DNA of 6,231 nt, taken from contig CALGIL010000472.1 in NCBI GenBank assembly GCA_937914895.1, forward strand, positions 1-6,231, given 5' to 3'. Of this stretch, positions 1-6,138 are shown piece after piece (position 1 is the first letter of the stretch; the number at the start of each line of letters is the position of its first letter). The position numbers were made by a program, and so were the translations under genes. Origin of the DNA: an uncultured Angelakisella sp. (GTDB lineage Bacteria > Bacillota > Clostridia > Oscillospirales > Ruminococcaceae). Below the pieces are notes generated by a model. That model ran no database searches and was not told where the DNA came from. It saw only the letters and a list, made by a program, of their open reading frames with translations.

Positions 1-1290
1 AGACGCAATCACGCCCAGGTTCGATGTGGAACGCATGGGCGCATCGTCATCGGCGGCGGCCCCGCGGGCCTTGCCGCGGCCTGCTCCGCCTGGGACACCG
101 GGGCCAAAAAAATCCTGGTCATCGAGCGGGACAAGGAGCCCGGCGGCATCCTGAACCAGTGCATCCACAACGGCTTTGGCCTGCACTACTTTAAGGAGGA
201 GCTGACCGGCCCCGAATATGCCGGGCGGTTTGTGGACCTGCTGGGCAAAACCGGGGTGGAGCTGAAGCTGGACACCATGGTGGTGGACATCACCAAGGAC
301 AAAACCGTCCACGCCATCAACACCACCGACGGATACATGGAGCTGAAGGCCGGCGCCATTGTGCTGGCCATGGGCTGCCGGGAGCGCACCCGGGGCGCCA
401 TTGCCATCCCCGGCGACCGCCCCGCGGGCATTTTTACCGCCGGGGCCGCCCAGCGCTATGTCAACATGGAGGGCTGGATGGTGGGCAAGCGCGTGGTGGT
501 GCTGGGGTCGGGGGACATCGGCCTTATCATGGCCCGGCGCATGACCCTGGAGGGGGCCAAGGTACTGGCCTGTGTCGAGCTGATGCCTTACTCCAACGGC
601 CTGACCCGCAACATCGTCCAGTGCCTGCAGGACTACGACATTCCCCTCTACCTTTCCCACACCATCACCAACATCATCGGCAAGGAGCGGGTGGCGCAGG
701 TGGTGGTGTCCAAGGTGGACGAAAACCGCCGCCCCATCCCGGGCAGCGAGATTCTTTTTGACTGCGACACGGTGCTGCTGTCGGTGGGCCTCATCCCCGA
801 AAACGAGCTGACCCGGTCCGCCGAAATTGCCATTGACCCCCGTACAAACGGCGCCATCGTCTTTGAGAACATGGAGACTTCGGCCCCCGGCATCTTCGGC
901 TGCGGCAACGTGGTCCATGTCCACGACCTGGTGGACTTTGTCACCGGCGAAAGCCAGCGGGCCGGGGCCGCCGCCGCGCGCCACGCCCTGGGCCAGCAGG
1001 ACACCGGCGGCGGGCTGGAGGTGGAGGCCGGCAGCTGTGTTACCTACACCGTCCCCCAGCGGGTGCGCCGGGACCATGTGGAAAAATCCATGGAGCTCTT
1101 CTTCCGGGTCAACAACGTCTACCACAACATGGAAATTAAGGTGATGGACGGCGACAGCCAGCTTTGCCGCTTTAAGCGGGAGCACATGGCCCCCGGCGAG
1201 ATGGAGCGCATTGCGGTGCCGCGGGTGCTGCTGGACAAGGTGCGGGGGGACCGCATCACCGTCACGGTGGTGCCCCAGGAGGGCGCTTGA
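1..1290 (+). CDS. FAD/NAD(P)-dependent oxidoreductase, 5' end unresolved
   Basis: Two-dinucleotide-domain flavoprotein of the pyridine nucleotide-disulfide oxidoreductase fold. Numbering from the first in-frame codon of the window: FAD Rossmann motif GGGPAG at 18-23, the acidic residue ending strand 2 at E42, the subfamily stretch CIHNGFGL from C54, MGCRER at 124-129, a second NAD(P) Rossmann motif GSGDIG at 169-174, and the C-terminal FAD motif GIFGCGN at 297-303. A further domain of about 85 residues (345-429) follows. The frame is open for 429 codons from base 1 but has no ATG, GTG or TTG before the first motif; the next ATG, at 232, would remove the FAD site. The start is therefore upstream or damaged (see findings). 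The reaction is unknown. Proteins like this commonly pair with DUF1667, as here, and with GlpA-like glycerol-3-phosphate dehydrogenases (family knowledge), so it may pass electrons from such an enzyme. The family is certain, the substrate is not. Confidence 0.88.
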   Translation, partial: RRNHAQVRCGTHGRIVIGGGPAGLAAACSAWDTGAKKILVIERDKEPGGILNQCIHNGFGLHYFKEELTGPEYAGRFVDLLGKTGVELKLDTMVVDITKDKTVHAINTTDGYMELKAGAIVLAMGCRERTRGAIAIPGDRPAGIFTAGAAQRYVNMEGWMVGKRVVVLGSGDIGLIMARRMTLEGAKVLACVELMPYSNGLTRNIVQCLQDYDIPLYLSHTITNIIGKERVAQVVVSKVDENRRPIPGSEILFDCDTVLLSVGLIPENELTRSAEIAIDPRTNGAIVFENMETSAPGIFGCGNVVHVHDLVDFVTGESQRAGAAAARHALGQQDTGGGLEVEAGSCVTYTVPQRVRRDHVEKSMELFFRVNNVYHNMEIKVMDGDSQLCRFKREHMAPGEMERIAVPRVLLDKVRGDRITVTVVPQEGA

Positions 1291-1300
1291 CAATTGACAA
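1287..1300 (+). repeat. two heptamers TTGACAA in tandem
   Basis: TTGACAA occurs twice head to tail, immediately after GC-rich coding sequence. The TGA stop codon of the oxidoreductase (1288-1290) lies inside the first unit. Similar 7-base units recur at 6064-6091, which suggests a degenerate intergenic heptamer family. The units also resemble a -35 box, so repeat and promoter readings overlap. Confidence 0.55.
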
Positions 1301-1322
1301 TCAAAGATGTAAGATAGATAAT
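1294..1322 (+). promoter_or_regulatory. candidate sigma-70/SigA promoter for the DUF1667 gene
   Basis: TTGACA at 1294-1299 is followed after exactly 17 bases by GATAAT at 1317-1322, five of six matches to TATAAT. It sits in the most AT-rich part of the left half, 48 bases before the ATG of the DUF1667 gene. Because the TTGACA is one unit of a heptamer repeat, the match could be coincidental. If real, the DUF1667 gene can be transcribed without the oxidoreductase. Confidence 0.45.
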
Positions 1323-1369
1323 AGGTAGAAATTGGTTTTTTTGCAATCTTGCGGAAAGGACTGACTCAT

Positions 1370-1714
1370 ATGACCAACGTCATTTGTATCGTCTGCCCCA
1401 AGGGCTGCCACCTGCAGGTAGATGAAAATAACGATTATGCCGTCACCGGCTTCGGCTGTGCCCGGGGCATTGATTACGGCAAAAAAGAACTGCAAAACCC
1501 CACCCGGGTTATTACCAGCACCGTGCGGCTGGAGGGCGGCATCCACAGGCGCTGCCCCGTCAAGACCGCCGCCGACATCCCCAAGGGGATGATTCCCGAC
1601 GCCATGGGGCTGCTGAACACGGTGCAGCTGAAATCCCCCGTCAAGGTGGGGGACGTGGTGGTGCCGGACATCTGCGGCACCGGAGTACCCTGGGTAGCCA
1701 CCCGGAATATGTAA
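1370..1714 (+). CDS. DUF1667 cysteine-rich protein
   Basis: Small soluble protein of 114 residues, close to the usual length of the DUF1667 family. An N-terminal cluster C6-x2-C9-x3-C13, with C9-P-K-G-C13 at its core, and C30 resemble a metal or iron-sulfur binding site, like the N-terminal 4Fe-4S motif of molybdopterin oxidoreductases; C62 and C102 are further candidates. Conserved-looking stretches include NPTRV at 43-47, RCPVKTA at 61-67 and the C-terminal GTGVPWVATR. The ATG at 1370 is chosen because GGAAAGGA (1353-1360) lies nine bases before it; an in-frame TTG at 1349 has no such site. Its partner is almost certainly the preceding flavoprotein (family association), perhaps as an electron-transfer subunit, but no reaction has been shown in the sequence. 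It has its own candidate promoter and is followed 16 bases after the stop by a terminator. Confidence 0.85.
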   Translation: MTNVICIVCPKGCHLQVDENNDYAVTGFGCARGIDYGKKELQNPTRVITSTVRLEGGIHRRCPVKTAADIPKGMIPDAMGLLNTVQLKSPVKVGDVVVPDICGTGVPWVATRNM

Positions 1715-1730
1715 AAGCCCGGGACGAAGA

Positions 1731-1769
1731 AAAGAGGAGCGCCTTGGGGGGCGCTCTTCCTTATTTTTT
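1731..1769 (+). terminator. rho-independent terminator after the DUF1667 gene
   Basis: GAGCGCC (1737-1743) pairs perfectly with GGCGCTC (1750-1756) around a six-base loop. The stem can be extended by weaker A-T and G-T pairs. It is followed by TTCCTTATTTTTT, a good uridine tract. It lies 22 bases after the DUF1667 stop and separates that gene from the decarboxylase operon. Confidence 0.75.
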
Positions 1770-1854
1770 CGCCATGTTTGTGCGGGGCCCACGGCCGGGG
1801 CCGCCGCGCCAAAACCCGGTTTTTTTGACGCACCAATCAAAAGGAGGACGTTAC
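1770..1854 (+). promoter_or_regulatory. leader of the decarboxylase operon
   Basis: This GC-rich gap should hold the operon promoter, but I find no convincing -35/-10 pair; TTGACG at 1825-1830 is too close to the ribosome binding site to serve. AAGGAGG at 1841-1847, seven bases before the ATG at 1855, is a near-perfect Shine-Dalgarno and fixes the start of the alpha subunit. A weak hairpin (GCG at 1806-1808 with CGC at 1829-1831, and CAAAA at 1810-1814 with TTTTG at 1823-1827) lies just before it. Confidence 0.5.
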
Positions 1855-3237
1855 ATGAAGGTACAGTTTACCGAAACGGTGCTGCGGGACGCCAACCAGT
1901 CCCTCATTGCCACCCGCCTGCCCTACGCCAAGTTTGCCCCCATTTTGTCGGCGATGGACAGGGCGGGGTACTATTCCCTGGAATGCTGGGGTGGGGCCAC
2001 CTTTGACTCCTGCCTGCGGTATTTGGACGAGGACCCCTGGCAGCGCCTGCGGGGTATTCGGGCGGCCTGCCCCAACACCAAGCTGCAGATGCTGCTGCGG
2101 GGTCAAAACCTGCTGGGCTACAAGCACTACCCCGACGACGTGGTGCGGATGTTTGTGGCCAAAAGCGTGGAAAACGGCATCGACATCATCCGCATCTTTG
2201 ACGCCCTGAACGACATGCGCAACATTGAGGTGGCGGTGGACGAAACCCTGAAGCGGGGCGCCCATGCCTCTGGGGCCCTCTGCTTTACCACCAGCCCCAT
2301 CCACAGCCTGGACGCCTTTGTCAAGGTGGCCCGGCAGATGGCGGATATGGGCGTGCAGTCCATCTGCATCAAGGATATGGCCGGCATTATGGGGCCCCAG
2401 GAGGCCTACGACCTGGTAAAAGCCTTAAAGGAAAGCGTCAGCCTGCCCATTGTGGTCCACACCCACAACACCACCGGTCTTGGGCCCATCACCCTGGTCA
2501 AGGCGGTGGAGGCGGGGGCCGACGTCATCGACACCGCCATCTCCTCCTTCTCGGGCGGCACCAGCCAGCCCGCCACCGAGACCCTGGCCTACGCCCTGGG
2601 GCAGATGGGGTACCAGGTGGACCTGGACGACAAGGTCCTTAAGGAAATCAACGATTACTTTAAGCCCATCAAGGACGAGGATTTGAAGTCCGGCCTCCTC
2701 AGCCCCCTGGTCATGGGCACCGAGACCGACGCGCTGACCTATCAGGTCCCCGGCGGAATGCTGTCCAACCTGGTGGCCCAGCTGACCGCCCAAAAGGCCC
2801 TGGGCCGCCTGGACGAGGTGCTGGCGGAAATCCCCAAGGTCCGCGCGGACCTTGGCTATCCGCCCCTGGTGACCCCCATGAGCCAGATGGTGGGGGTGCA
2901 GGCCACCGCCAACGTGCTGGCCGGCCAACGGTATAAAAACGTCTCCAAGGAGATCAAGTCCTACCTGCGGGGGGAGTACGGACAGGCCCCCGGGCCCGTC
3001 AATCCGGAGGTCCGCAAGGAGATTCTGGGGGACGAGGCGCCCATCACCGGCCGCTATGCCGACCTGCTGAAGCCGGGCTTTGAGGCGGCCAAGGCGGAAA
3101 TCGGCCCCCTGGCCCAAAGCGACGAGGACGTCCTGAGCTACATTGCCTTTCCGGCCCAGGCCGAGGCGTTTTTCCAAAAGCGGCGGGAGCGGGAGACCCA
3201 CACTTATTCCTACTCCATCCGCCGCGTAGACGAATAA
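1855..3237 (+). CDS. oadA: Oxaloacetate decarboxylase alpha subunit (carboxyltransferase)
   Basis: Cytoplasmic carboxyltransferase that moves the carboxyl group of oxaloacetate to biotin, leaving pyruvate. The protein has 460 residues. A TIM barrel of the pyruvate carboxylase/OadA/transcarboxylase 5S type spans about 1-260, and the PYC/OADA C-terminal domain about 280-455 (LVTPMSQMVG at 338-347). Catalytic residues are in place: metal ligands D12, H202 and H204 (HTHNTTG), the lysine normally carbamylated K173 (IKDMAG), and C143. These sit at a constant offset of five from D17, H207, H209, K178 and C148 of Vibrio OadA. The usual RDAHQS reads RDANQS here. No biotin domain is fused; a separate carrier lies two genes downstream. 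The ATG is chosen from AAGGAGG seven bases upstream; an upstream in-frame start at 1744 lies in the terminator. The carboxyltransferase type argues for oxaloacetate rather than methylmalonyl-CoA or glutaconyl-CoA, but a transcarboxylase 5S role cannot be excluded from this protein alone. Confidence 0.93.
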   Translation: MKVQFTETVLRDANQSLIATRLPYAKFAPILSAMDRAGYYSLECWGGATFDSCLRYLDEDPWQRLRGIRAACPNTKLQMLLRGQNLLGYKHYPDDVVRMFVAKSVENGIDIIRIFDALNDMRNIEVAVDETLKRGAHASGALCFTTSPIHSLDAFVKVARQMADMGVQSICIKDMAGIMGPQEAYDLVKALKESVSLPIVVHTHNTTGLGPITLVKAVEAGADVIDTAISSFSGGTSQPATETLAYALGQMGYQVDLDDKVLKEINDYFKPIKDEDLKSGLLSPLVMGTETDALTYQVPGGMLSNLVAQLTAQKALGRLDEVLAEIPKVRADLGYPPLVTPMSQMVGVQATANVLAGQRYKNVSKEIKSYLRGEYGQAPGPVNPEVRKEILGDEAPITGRYADLLKPGFEAAKAEIGPLAQSDEDVLSYIAFPAQAEAFFQKRRERETHTYSYSIRRVDE

Positions 3238-3250
3238 GGGGGTTGCAATT

Positions 3251-3631
3251 ATGTTGGCAGATCGCGCAAACGGCACCCTGACCGTCTTTGAATCTCTGAC
3301 CCTGTCCGGCATCGGTATGCTGGTGGTATTTTTAGAGCTGATTCTGCTGGCGGTCATCCTCATGCTGGTCTCCAAGGCCGTCAACCGGCTGGTCACCCGC
3401 GGGGCCCGCGGCAAGGGGGGCTCCATTGGCATTATCGGCGGCGCCGACGGGCCCACCGCCGTCTTTTTGGCCAGCGCCCCGGCGGATCGCTCCCCCTGTG
3501 TACCCGGTGTTTCTCTGTACAAGGTGGACGACGGCACCGCCGCCGTGCTGATGGCCCTGGTGGCCCACCAAAGCGGCATTGCCCCGGAACGGCTGGCTTT
3601 TAAATCCATTCGACTGATTGAGGAGGACTGA
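3251..3631 (+). CDS. oadG: OadG-like gamma subunit with an inserted OadB-type motif
   Basis: Small single-pass membrane protein of 126 residues in the gamma position of the decarboxylase operon. One hydrophobic helix spans about 16-40, then a basic segment ([13 protein letters not shown], 45-57) that should face the cytoplasm. The C-terminal part from about 91 ([14 protein letters not shown], then [10 protein letters not shown]) matches the Ala-rich helix plus IRSIRR-like ending typical of OadG. OadG normally anchors alpha to beta and stabilises the complex. The oddity is the linker: residues 57-76 hold [16 protein letters not shown], almost identical to the Na+-site loop of the beta subunit encoded downstream. 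The ATG follows 13 bases after the alpha stop, with AAGGGGG eight bases before it. The stop is four bases before the next start, so translation is probably coupled. Assignment rests on position, helix and C-terminal pattern. Confidence 0.78.
   Translation: MLADRANGTLTVFESLTLSGIGMLVVFLELILLAVILMLVSKAVNRLVTRGARGKGGSIGIIGGADGPTAVFLASAPADRSPCVPGVSLYKVDDGTAAVLMALVAHQSGIAPERLAFKSIRLIEED
3419..3478 (+). repeat. copy 1 of a shared 20-codon motif (gamma and beta subunits)
   Basis: These 20 codons of the gamma-like gene align without gaps to 4507-4566 of the beta gene: by my hand count 52 of 60 bases and 16 of 20 residues are identical. The shared core is [12 protein letters not shown]. Most differences are third-base changes. 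Confidence 0.8.
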
Positions 3632-3635
3632 CCCC

Positions 3636-4031
3636 GTGAAATACAGAATTGTCCTGAATGAAAAGACCTACGAGGTAGAGGTGGAGGAGTCCCAGGCCGT
3701 CCTCCTGGGTGTCACCGATACCCCCGCGGCAGCACCGGCGCCGGCAGCGCCCACCCCTGCCCCTGCCCCTGCGGCCGCACCCGCACCGGCGGCACCGGCG
3801 GCGCCCGCACCCGTGGGGGGCACCCCGGTGCCCTCCCCCATGCCCGGCACCATCCTGGCCGTAAAGGTGGTCCCGGGACAGGCCGTCAAGGCCGGCGACA
3901 CCCTGGTGGTGCTGGAGGCCATGAAGATGGAAAACGACATTGTGGCCCCCGCCGACGGCACCGTGGCCCAGGTCCTGGTGGGCAAGGGCGCCTCCGTCAA
4001 TACCGACGACACTCTCCTCGTCTTGCAATGA
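3636..4031 (+). CDS. Biotin carboxyl carrier subunit of the decarboxylase
   Basis: Carries the carboxyl group on biotin from the alpha subunit to the beta subunit. The protein has 131 residues in three parts: a short beta-rich head (1-28, [14 protein letters not shown]), a flexible Ala-Pro linker (30-60), and a biotinyl/lipoyl domain (64-131) that begins VPSPMPGTI and has EAMKMEN with the acceptor lysine K97. This layout matches the free-standing biotin subunits of glutaconyl-CoA and methylmalonyl-CoA decarboxylases and the tail of fused OadA proteins. The GTG start at 3636 is chosen because AGGAGG (3621-3626) lies nine bases before it, overlapping the end of the gamma-like gene; an in-frame TTG at 3618 would begin before this site. 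The stop overlaps the Shine-Dalgarno of the beta gene, so the two are probably translationally coupled. Needs a biotin ligase encoded elsewhere. Confidence 0.93.
   Translation: MKYRIVLNEKTYEVEVEESQAVLLGVTDTPAAAPAPAAPTPAPAPAAAPAPAAPAAPAPVGGTPVPSPMPGTILAVKVVPGQAVKAGDTLVVLEAMKMENDIVAPADGTVAQVLVGKGASVNTDDTLLVLQ
3723..3815 (+). repeat. Ala-Pro linker low-complexity tract
   Basis: A GC-rich low-complexity run of GCN and CCN codons, including repeated CCCTGC and GGCGGCACC units, encodes the Ala-Pro hinge of the biotin carrier. Such tracts are expected as flexible tethers for the swinging biotin domain and often vary in length between strains. Confidence 0.75.
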
Positions 4032-4044
4032 GGAGGGTGACAAT

Positions 4045-5226
4045 ATGAATTTATTTGACGTTATTACCGAAACCGCCGCCCAGTCCGGCTTTGCCCAGAT
4101 GAGCCTCCAGCAGGGCATTATGCTGCTGGTGTCCTTTGTGCTTTTGTATATGGGCATTGCCCGGGAGTTTGAGCCCCTTCTCCTGGTGCCCATCGCCTTT
4201 GGCATGATGCTGGCCAACCTGCCCGCCGCGGGCCTGATGTACGACGCGGTGGAGGCGGGGGGTGCCTGGTACCAGTCGGGGGTGCTGCGGATCATCTACT
4301 CCGGGGTCAAATCCTCCCTCTTCCCCTGCCTCATCTTTATGGGCATTGGGGCTATGACGGACTTTGGGCCCCTGATGGCCAACCCCATCAGCCTGCTGCT
4401 GGGGGCCGCCGCCCAGCTGGGCATTTACATCGCCTTTATTTTTGCAAACCTGCTGGGCCGGCTGGTGGTCATTGACGGCATGCCCCTGTTTACCGCCGCC
4501 CAGGCCGCCGCCATCGGCATCATCGGCGGCGCGGACGGCCCCACCGCCATCTTTTTGGCCAACGCCCTGGCCCCGGAGCTGCTGGCGCCCATTGCGGTGG
4601 CCGCCTACTCCTACATGGCCCTCATCCCTCTGATCCAGCCGCCCATTATGCGGCTGCTGACCACCGAAAAGGAGCGGGCCGTCAAAATGGAGCAGCTGCG
4701 CAAGGTCACCAAGGCCGAGCGGATCATTTTCCCCATTGCGGTCACCTGCCTGGTGGCCCTGGTGCTGCCGGCCACCGCGCCCCTCATCGGTATGCTGATG
4801 CTGGGCAACCTCTTCCGGGAATGCGGCGTCACCGAGCGCCTCAGCGACACCGCCCAAAACGCCCTGTGCAATATCGTCACCATCATGCTGGGCACCACTG
4901 TGGGCGCCACCGCCGACGGCAACCTTTTCCTGAAGTGGCAGACCCTGGGGATTATTGCCCTGGGCCTTATCGCCTTCTGCTTTTCCACCGTGGGCGGGGT
5001 GCTGCTGGGCAAGCTGCTGTACAAGGTCACCGGTGGCAAGGTAAACCCCCTCATCGGCGCGGCGGGCGTTTCCGCGGTGCCCATGGCCGCCCGGGTGGCC
5101 CAAAACGAGGGACGCCGGGCCGACCCCACCAACTTCCTGCTGATGCACGCCATGGGCCCCAATGTGGCCGGTGTCATTGGGTCGGCAGTGGCGGCGGGCT
5201 TCCTGCTGCTCATGTTCGGCAGCTAA
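4045..5226 (+). CDS. oadB: Na+-translocating decarboxylase beta subunit
   Basis: Integral membrane subunit that decarboxylates carboxybiotin and couples this to Na+ export. The protein has 393 residues, within the range of the OadB/GcdB/MmdB family, and is strongly hydrophobic with many predicted membrane segments from about 22 onward. The family signature [16 protein letters not shown] lies at 157-172; its D164 corresponds by motif to the Na+-binding aspartate D203 of Klebsiella OadB. Other family stretches are [13 protein letters not shown] (from about 287), [13 protein letters not shown], and the C-terminal [12 protein letters not shown] with N373, in the helix that supplies Asn/Ser ligands in this family. 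The ATG follows AGGAGGG (4031-4037) by seven bases; the site overlaps the stop of the carrier gene. It is the last gene of the operon, with a strong hairpin 44 bases after the stop. The beta family does not itself distinguish substrates; the OadA-type partner points to oxaloacetate. Confidence 0.95.
   Translation: MNLFDVITETAAQSGFAQMSLQQGIMLLVSFVLLYMGIAREFEPLLLVPIAFGMMLANLPAAGLMYDAVEAGGAWYQSGVLRIIYSGVKSSLFPCLIFMGIGAMTDFGPLMANPISLLLGAAAQLGIYIAFIFANLLGRLVVIDGMPLFTAAQAAAIGIIGGADGPTAIFLANALAPELLAPIAVAAYSYMALIPLIQPPIMRLLTTEKERAVKMEQLRKVTKAERIIFPIAVTCLVALVLPATAPLIGMLMLGNLFRECGVTERLSDTAQNALCNIVTIMLGTTVGATADGNLFLKWQTLGIIALGLIAFCFSTVGGVLLGKLLYKVTGGKVNPLIGAAGVSAVPMAARVAQNEGRRADPTNFLLMHAMGPNVAGVIGSAVAAGFLLLMFGS
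4507..4566 (+). repeat. copy 2 of the shared 20-codon motif, in oadB
   Basis: This is the native Na+-site loop of the beta subunit, residues 155-174, matched by 3419-3478 in the gamma-like gene. Here the segment is an expected, universally conserved part of the family, so it is the likely source if the other copy was duplicated. Confidence 0.8.
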
Positions 5227-5269
5227 GGGAACAGGGAGCAAAAGTCAGAGATCAGAAACGGACCGTTAT

Positions 5270-5313
5270 AAAAGCCATCGCGCAGGGGATATTCCCCCTG
5301 CGCGATGGCTTTT
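5270..5313. terminator. perfect 19-bp hairpin, bidirectional terminator
   Basis: Bases 5270-5288 are the exact reverse complement of 5295-5313, with a six-base loop ATATTC. The stem starts AAAA and ends TTTT, so either strand gives a GC-rich stem running into uridines. It lies between the convergent decarboxylase operon and the ECF gene and can end transcription from both sides. Confidence 0.88.
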
Positions 5314-5319
5314 CAGCTT

Positions 5320-5356
5320 GGCGAAAAAGGCCCCTCCGCCTTTCGGCCTTTTTGCC
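5320..5356 (-). terminator. second intrinsic terminator, for the ECF gene
   Basis: AAAAAGGCC (5324-5332) pairs with GGCCTTTTT (5345-5353), extended by GGC/GCC with one bulged G at 5323. On the - strand the stem ends in GGCC followed by TTTTT. It lies 46 bases past the stop of the ECF gene, so transcripts of that gene meet it before the 19-bp hairpin. Confidence 0.65.
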
Positions 5357-5402
5357 GCCTGCGGGCGGACTATCCGGGGCGCGGGCCCCGGGGGGGCGGC
5401 CG

Positions 5403-5945
5403 TCAATCCGGCGCGGACACGGGGCCGCCCCGGAGGACCCCCGCCTTTTCCAGGGCCTTTACCAACGCGGGAACCAGAATCAGTTGGAGGGCAATGCCGG
5501 GGATGGGGGTGACAAAGGCCCCCGCCGCCCAAATCGACAGGGTGTAGGGGTTGCCGGCCATGCCCATGAACAGGGCGCCGGCAAGGCCCGACACCAGCCG
5601 TCCCGCGGCCATGGCCAGCAGCAGGCTGGGGTAAATTTTGTGCCATTTTGCGTGCAGCCAGCCGGTGGCAAAGCCGTAGGCGGCAAGCTCGCAGGCCATG
5701 GCTGGGGCCACAGGGAACAGCGGCGGCATCCCGGTAAGGGCCGAGGACAGCAGGGGCAGGATGGCCCCGCAGGCCGCCCCCGCCCCGGGGCCGGCCACAA
5801 AGCCGCACAGCAGCACGGGGATGTGCATGGGCAGAAAAATCTGGCCGGACACGGCGCCAAAAAGGTGGAAAATCCAGGGCATGGCCAGCCCCAGGCAGAG
5901 GCACAGGGCGGCGTATACCAGCTTGCGAACGGTGGTTGGGTTCAT
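5403..5945 (-). CDS. ECF transporter S component
   Basis: Membrane substrate-binding subunit of an energy-coupling factor vitamin transporter. The protein has 180 residues, a usual S-component size, with about five or six hydrophobic segments. Recognisable stretches are the N-terminal helix with small residues (RKLVYAALCLCLGLAMP, 7-23), LPMHIPVLLCGF at 38-49, LPLLSSALTGMPPLFP at 63-78, and CELAAYGFATG at 85-95. These match a clostridial S-component family in the ECF_trnsprt group. Some relatives are annotated as pantothenate transporters, but the substrate cannot be read from this sequence. No EcfA or EcfT gene is present, so it probably uses a shared module encoded elsewhere (group II arrangement). 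The ATG at 5945 is preceded by AAAAGGAG ten bases upstream. An in-frame ATG at 6050 would add 35 residues but lacks a Shine-Dalgarno. The gene is convergent with, and functionally unrelated to, the decarboxylase operon. Confidence 0.85.
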   Translation of the reverse strand: MNPTTVRKLVYAALCLCLGLAMPWIFHLFGAVSGQIFLPMHIPVLLCGFVAGPGAGAACGAILPLLSSALTGMPPLFPVAPAMACELAAYGFATGWLHAKWHKIYPSLLLAMAAGRLVSGLAGALFMGMAGNPYTLSIWAAGAFVTPIPGIALQLILVPALVKALEKAGVLRGGPVSAPD

Positions 5946-6063
5946 CGATGTCAAACTCCTTTTCCGGTTGGTTTTATCCCGCGGCCCCGTCCCCCGGACA
6001 GCAAAAAGCCACGAAGACATGGAACCGCTGCTGCGGCCCGCCGCCTTCATGGCGCAAATACAG

Positions 6064-6091
6064 TGAACAAATAACAGATAACAATGAACAA
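6064..6091. repeat. four degenerate heptamers in tandem
   Basis: TGAACAA, ATAACAG, ATAACAA and TGAACAA follow each other without gaps, with consensus (A/T)(T/G)AACAA. The block is sharply AT-rich against its GC-rich surroundings. It resembles the TTGACAA pair at 1287-1300. Confidence 0.6.
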
Positions 6092-6138
6092 GGATGGTGC
6101 CTGCCAAAGGATTCCCTTGCGTTCGGGCACGCTTCCTG

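Noticed and set aside
232..1290. Oxidoreductase starting at the first in-frame ATG (232)
   Set aside because: This start would remove the FAD-binding GGGPAG motif and the conserved CIHNGFGL stretch, which are in the same open frame upstream.
1806..1831. Attenuator before the alpha gene
   Set aside because: The hairpin has a mismatch, a weak A-T core and an uridine run inside the stem rather than after it; it is too weak to call a regulatory terminator.
1744..1854. N-terminal extension of the alpha subunit from 1744
   Set aside because: It begins inside the terminator loop and gives a proline-rich stretch unlike the family; the ATG at 1855 has a near-perfect Shine-Dalgarno and the conserved FTETVLRD beginning.
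2425..3609. Long open frame antisense to the alpha and gamma genes
   Set aside because: Long antisense frames are expected opposite GC-rich coding sequence with C/G third positions; the translation is low-complexity and resembles no family.
3723..3815. GC-rich repeat as a mobile or CRISPR-like element
   Set aside because: It is in frame and encodes the Ala-Pro linker expected between the head and the biotin domain.
4821..6074. Long + strand frame over the end of oadB and across the ECF gene
   Set aside because: It overlaps two well-supported genes and the terminators, and its translation is rich in R, G, P and H, as in a shadow frame.
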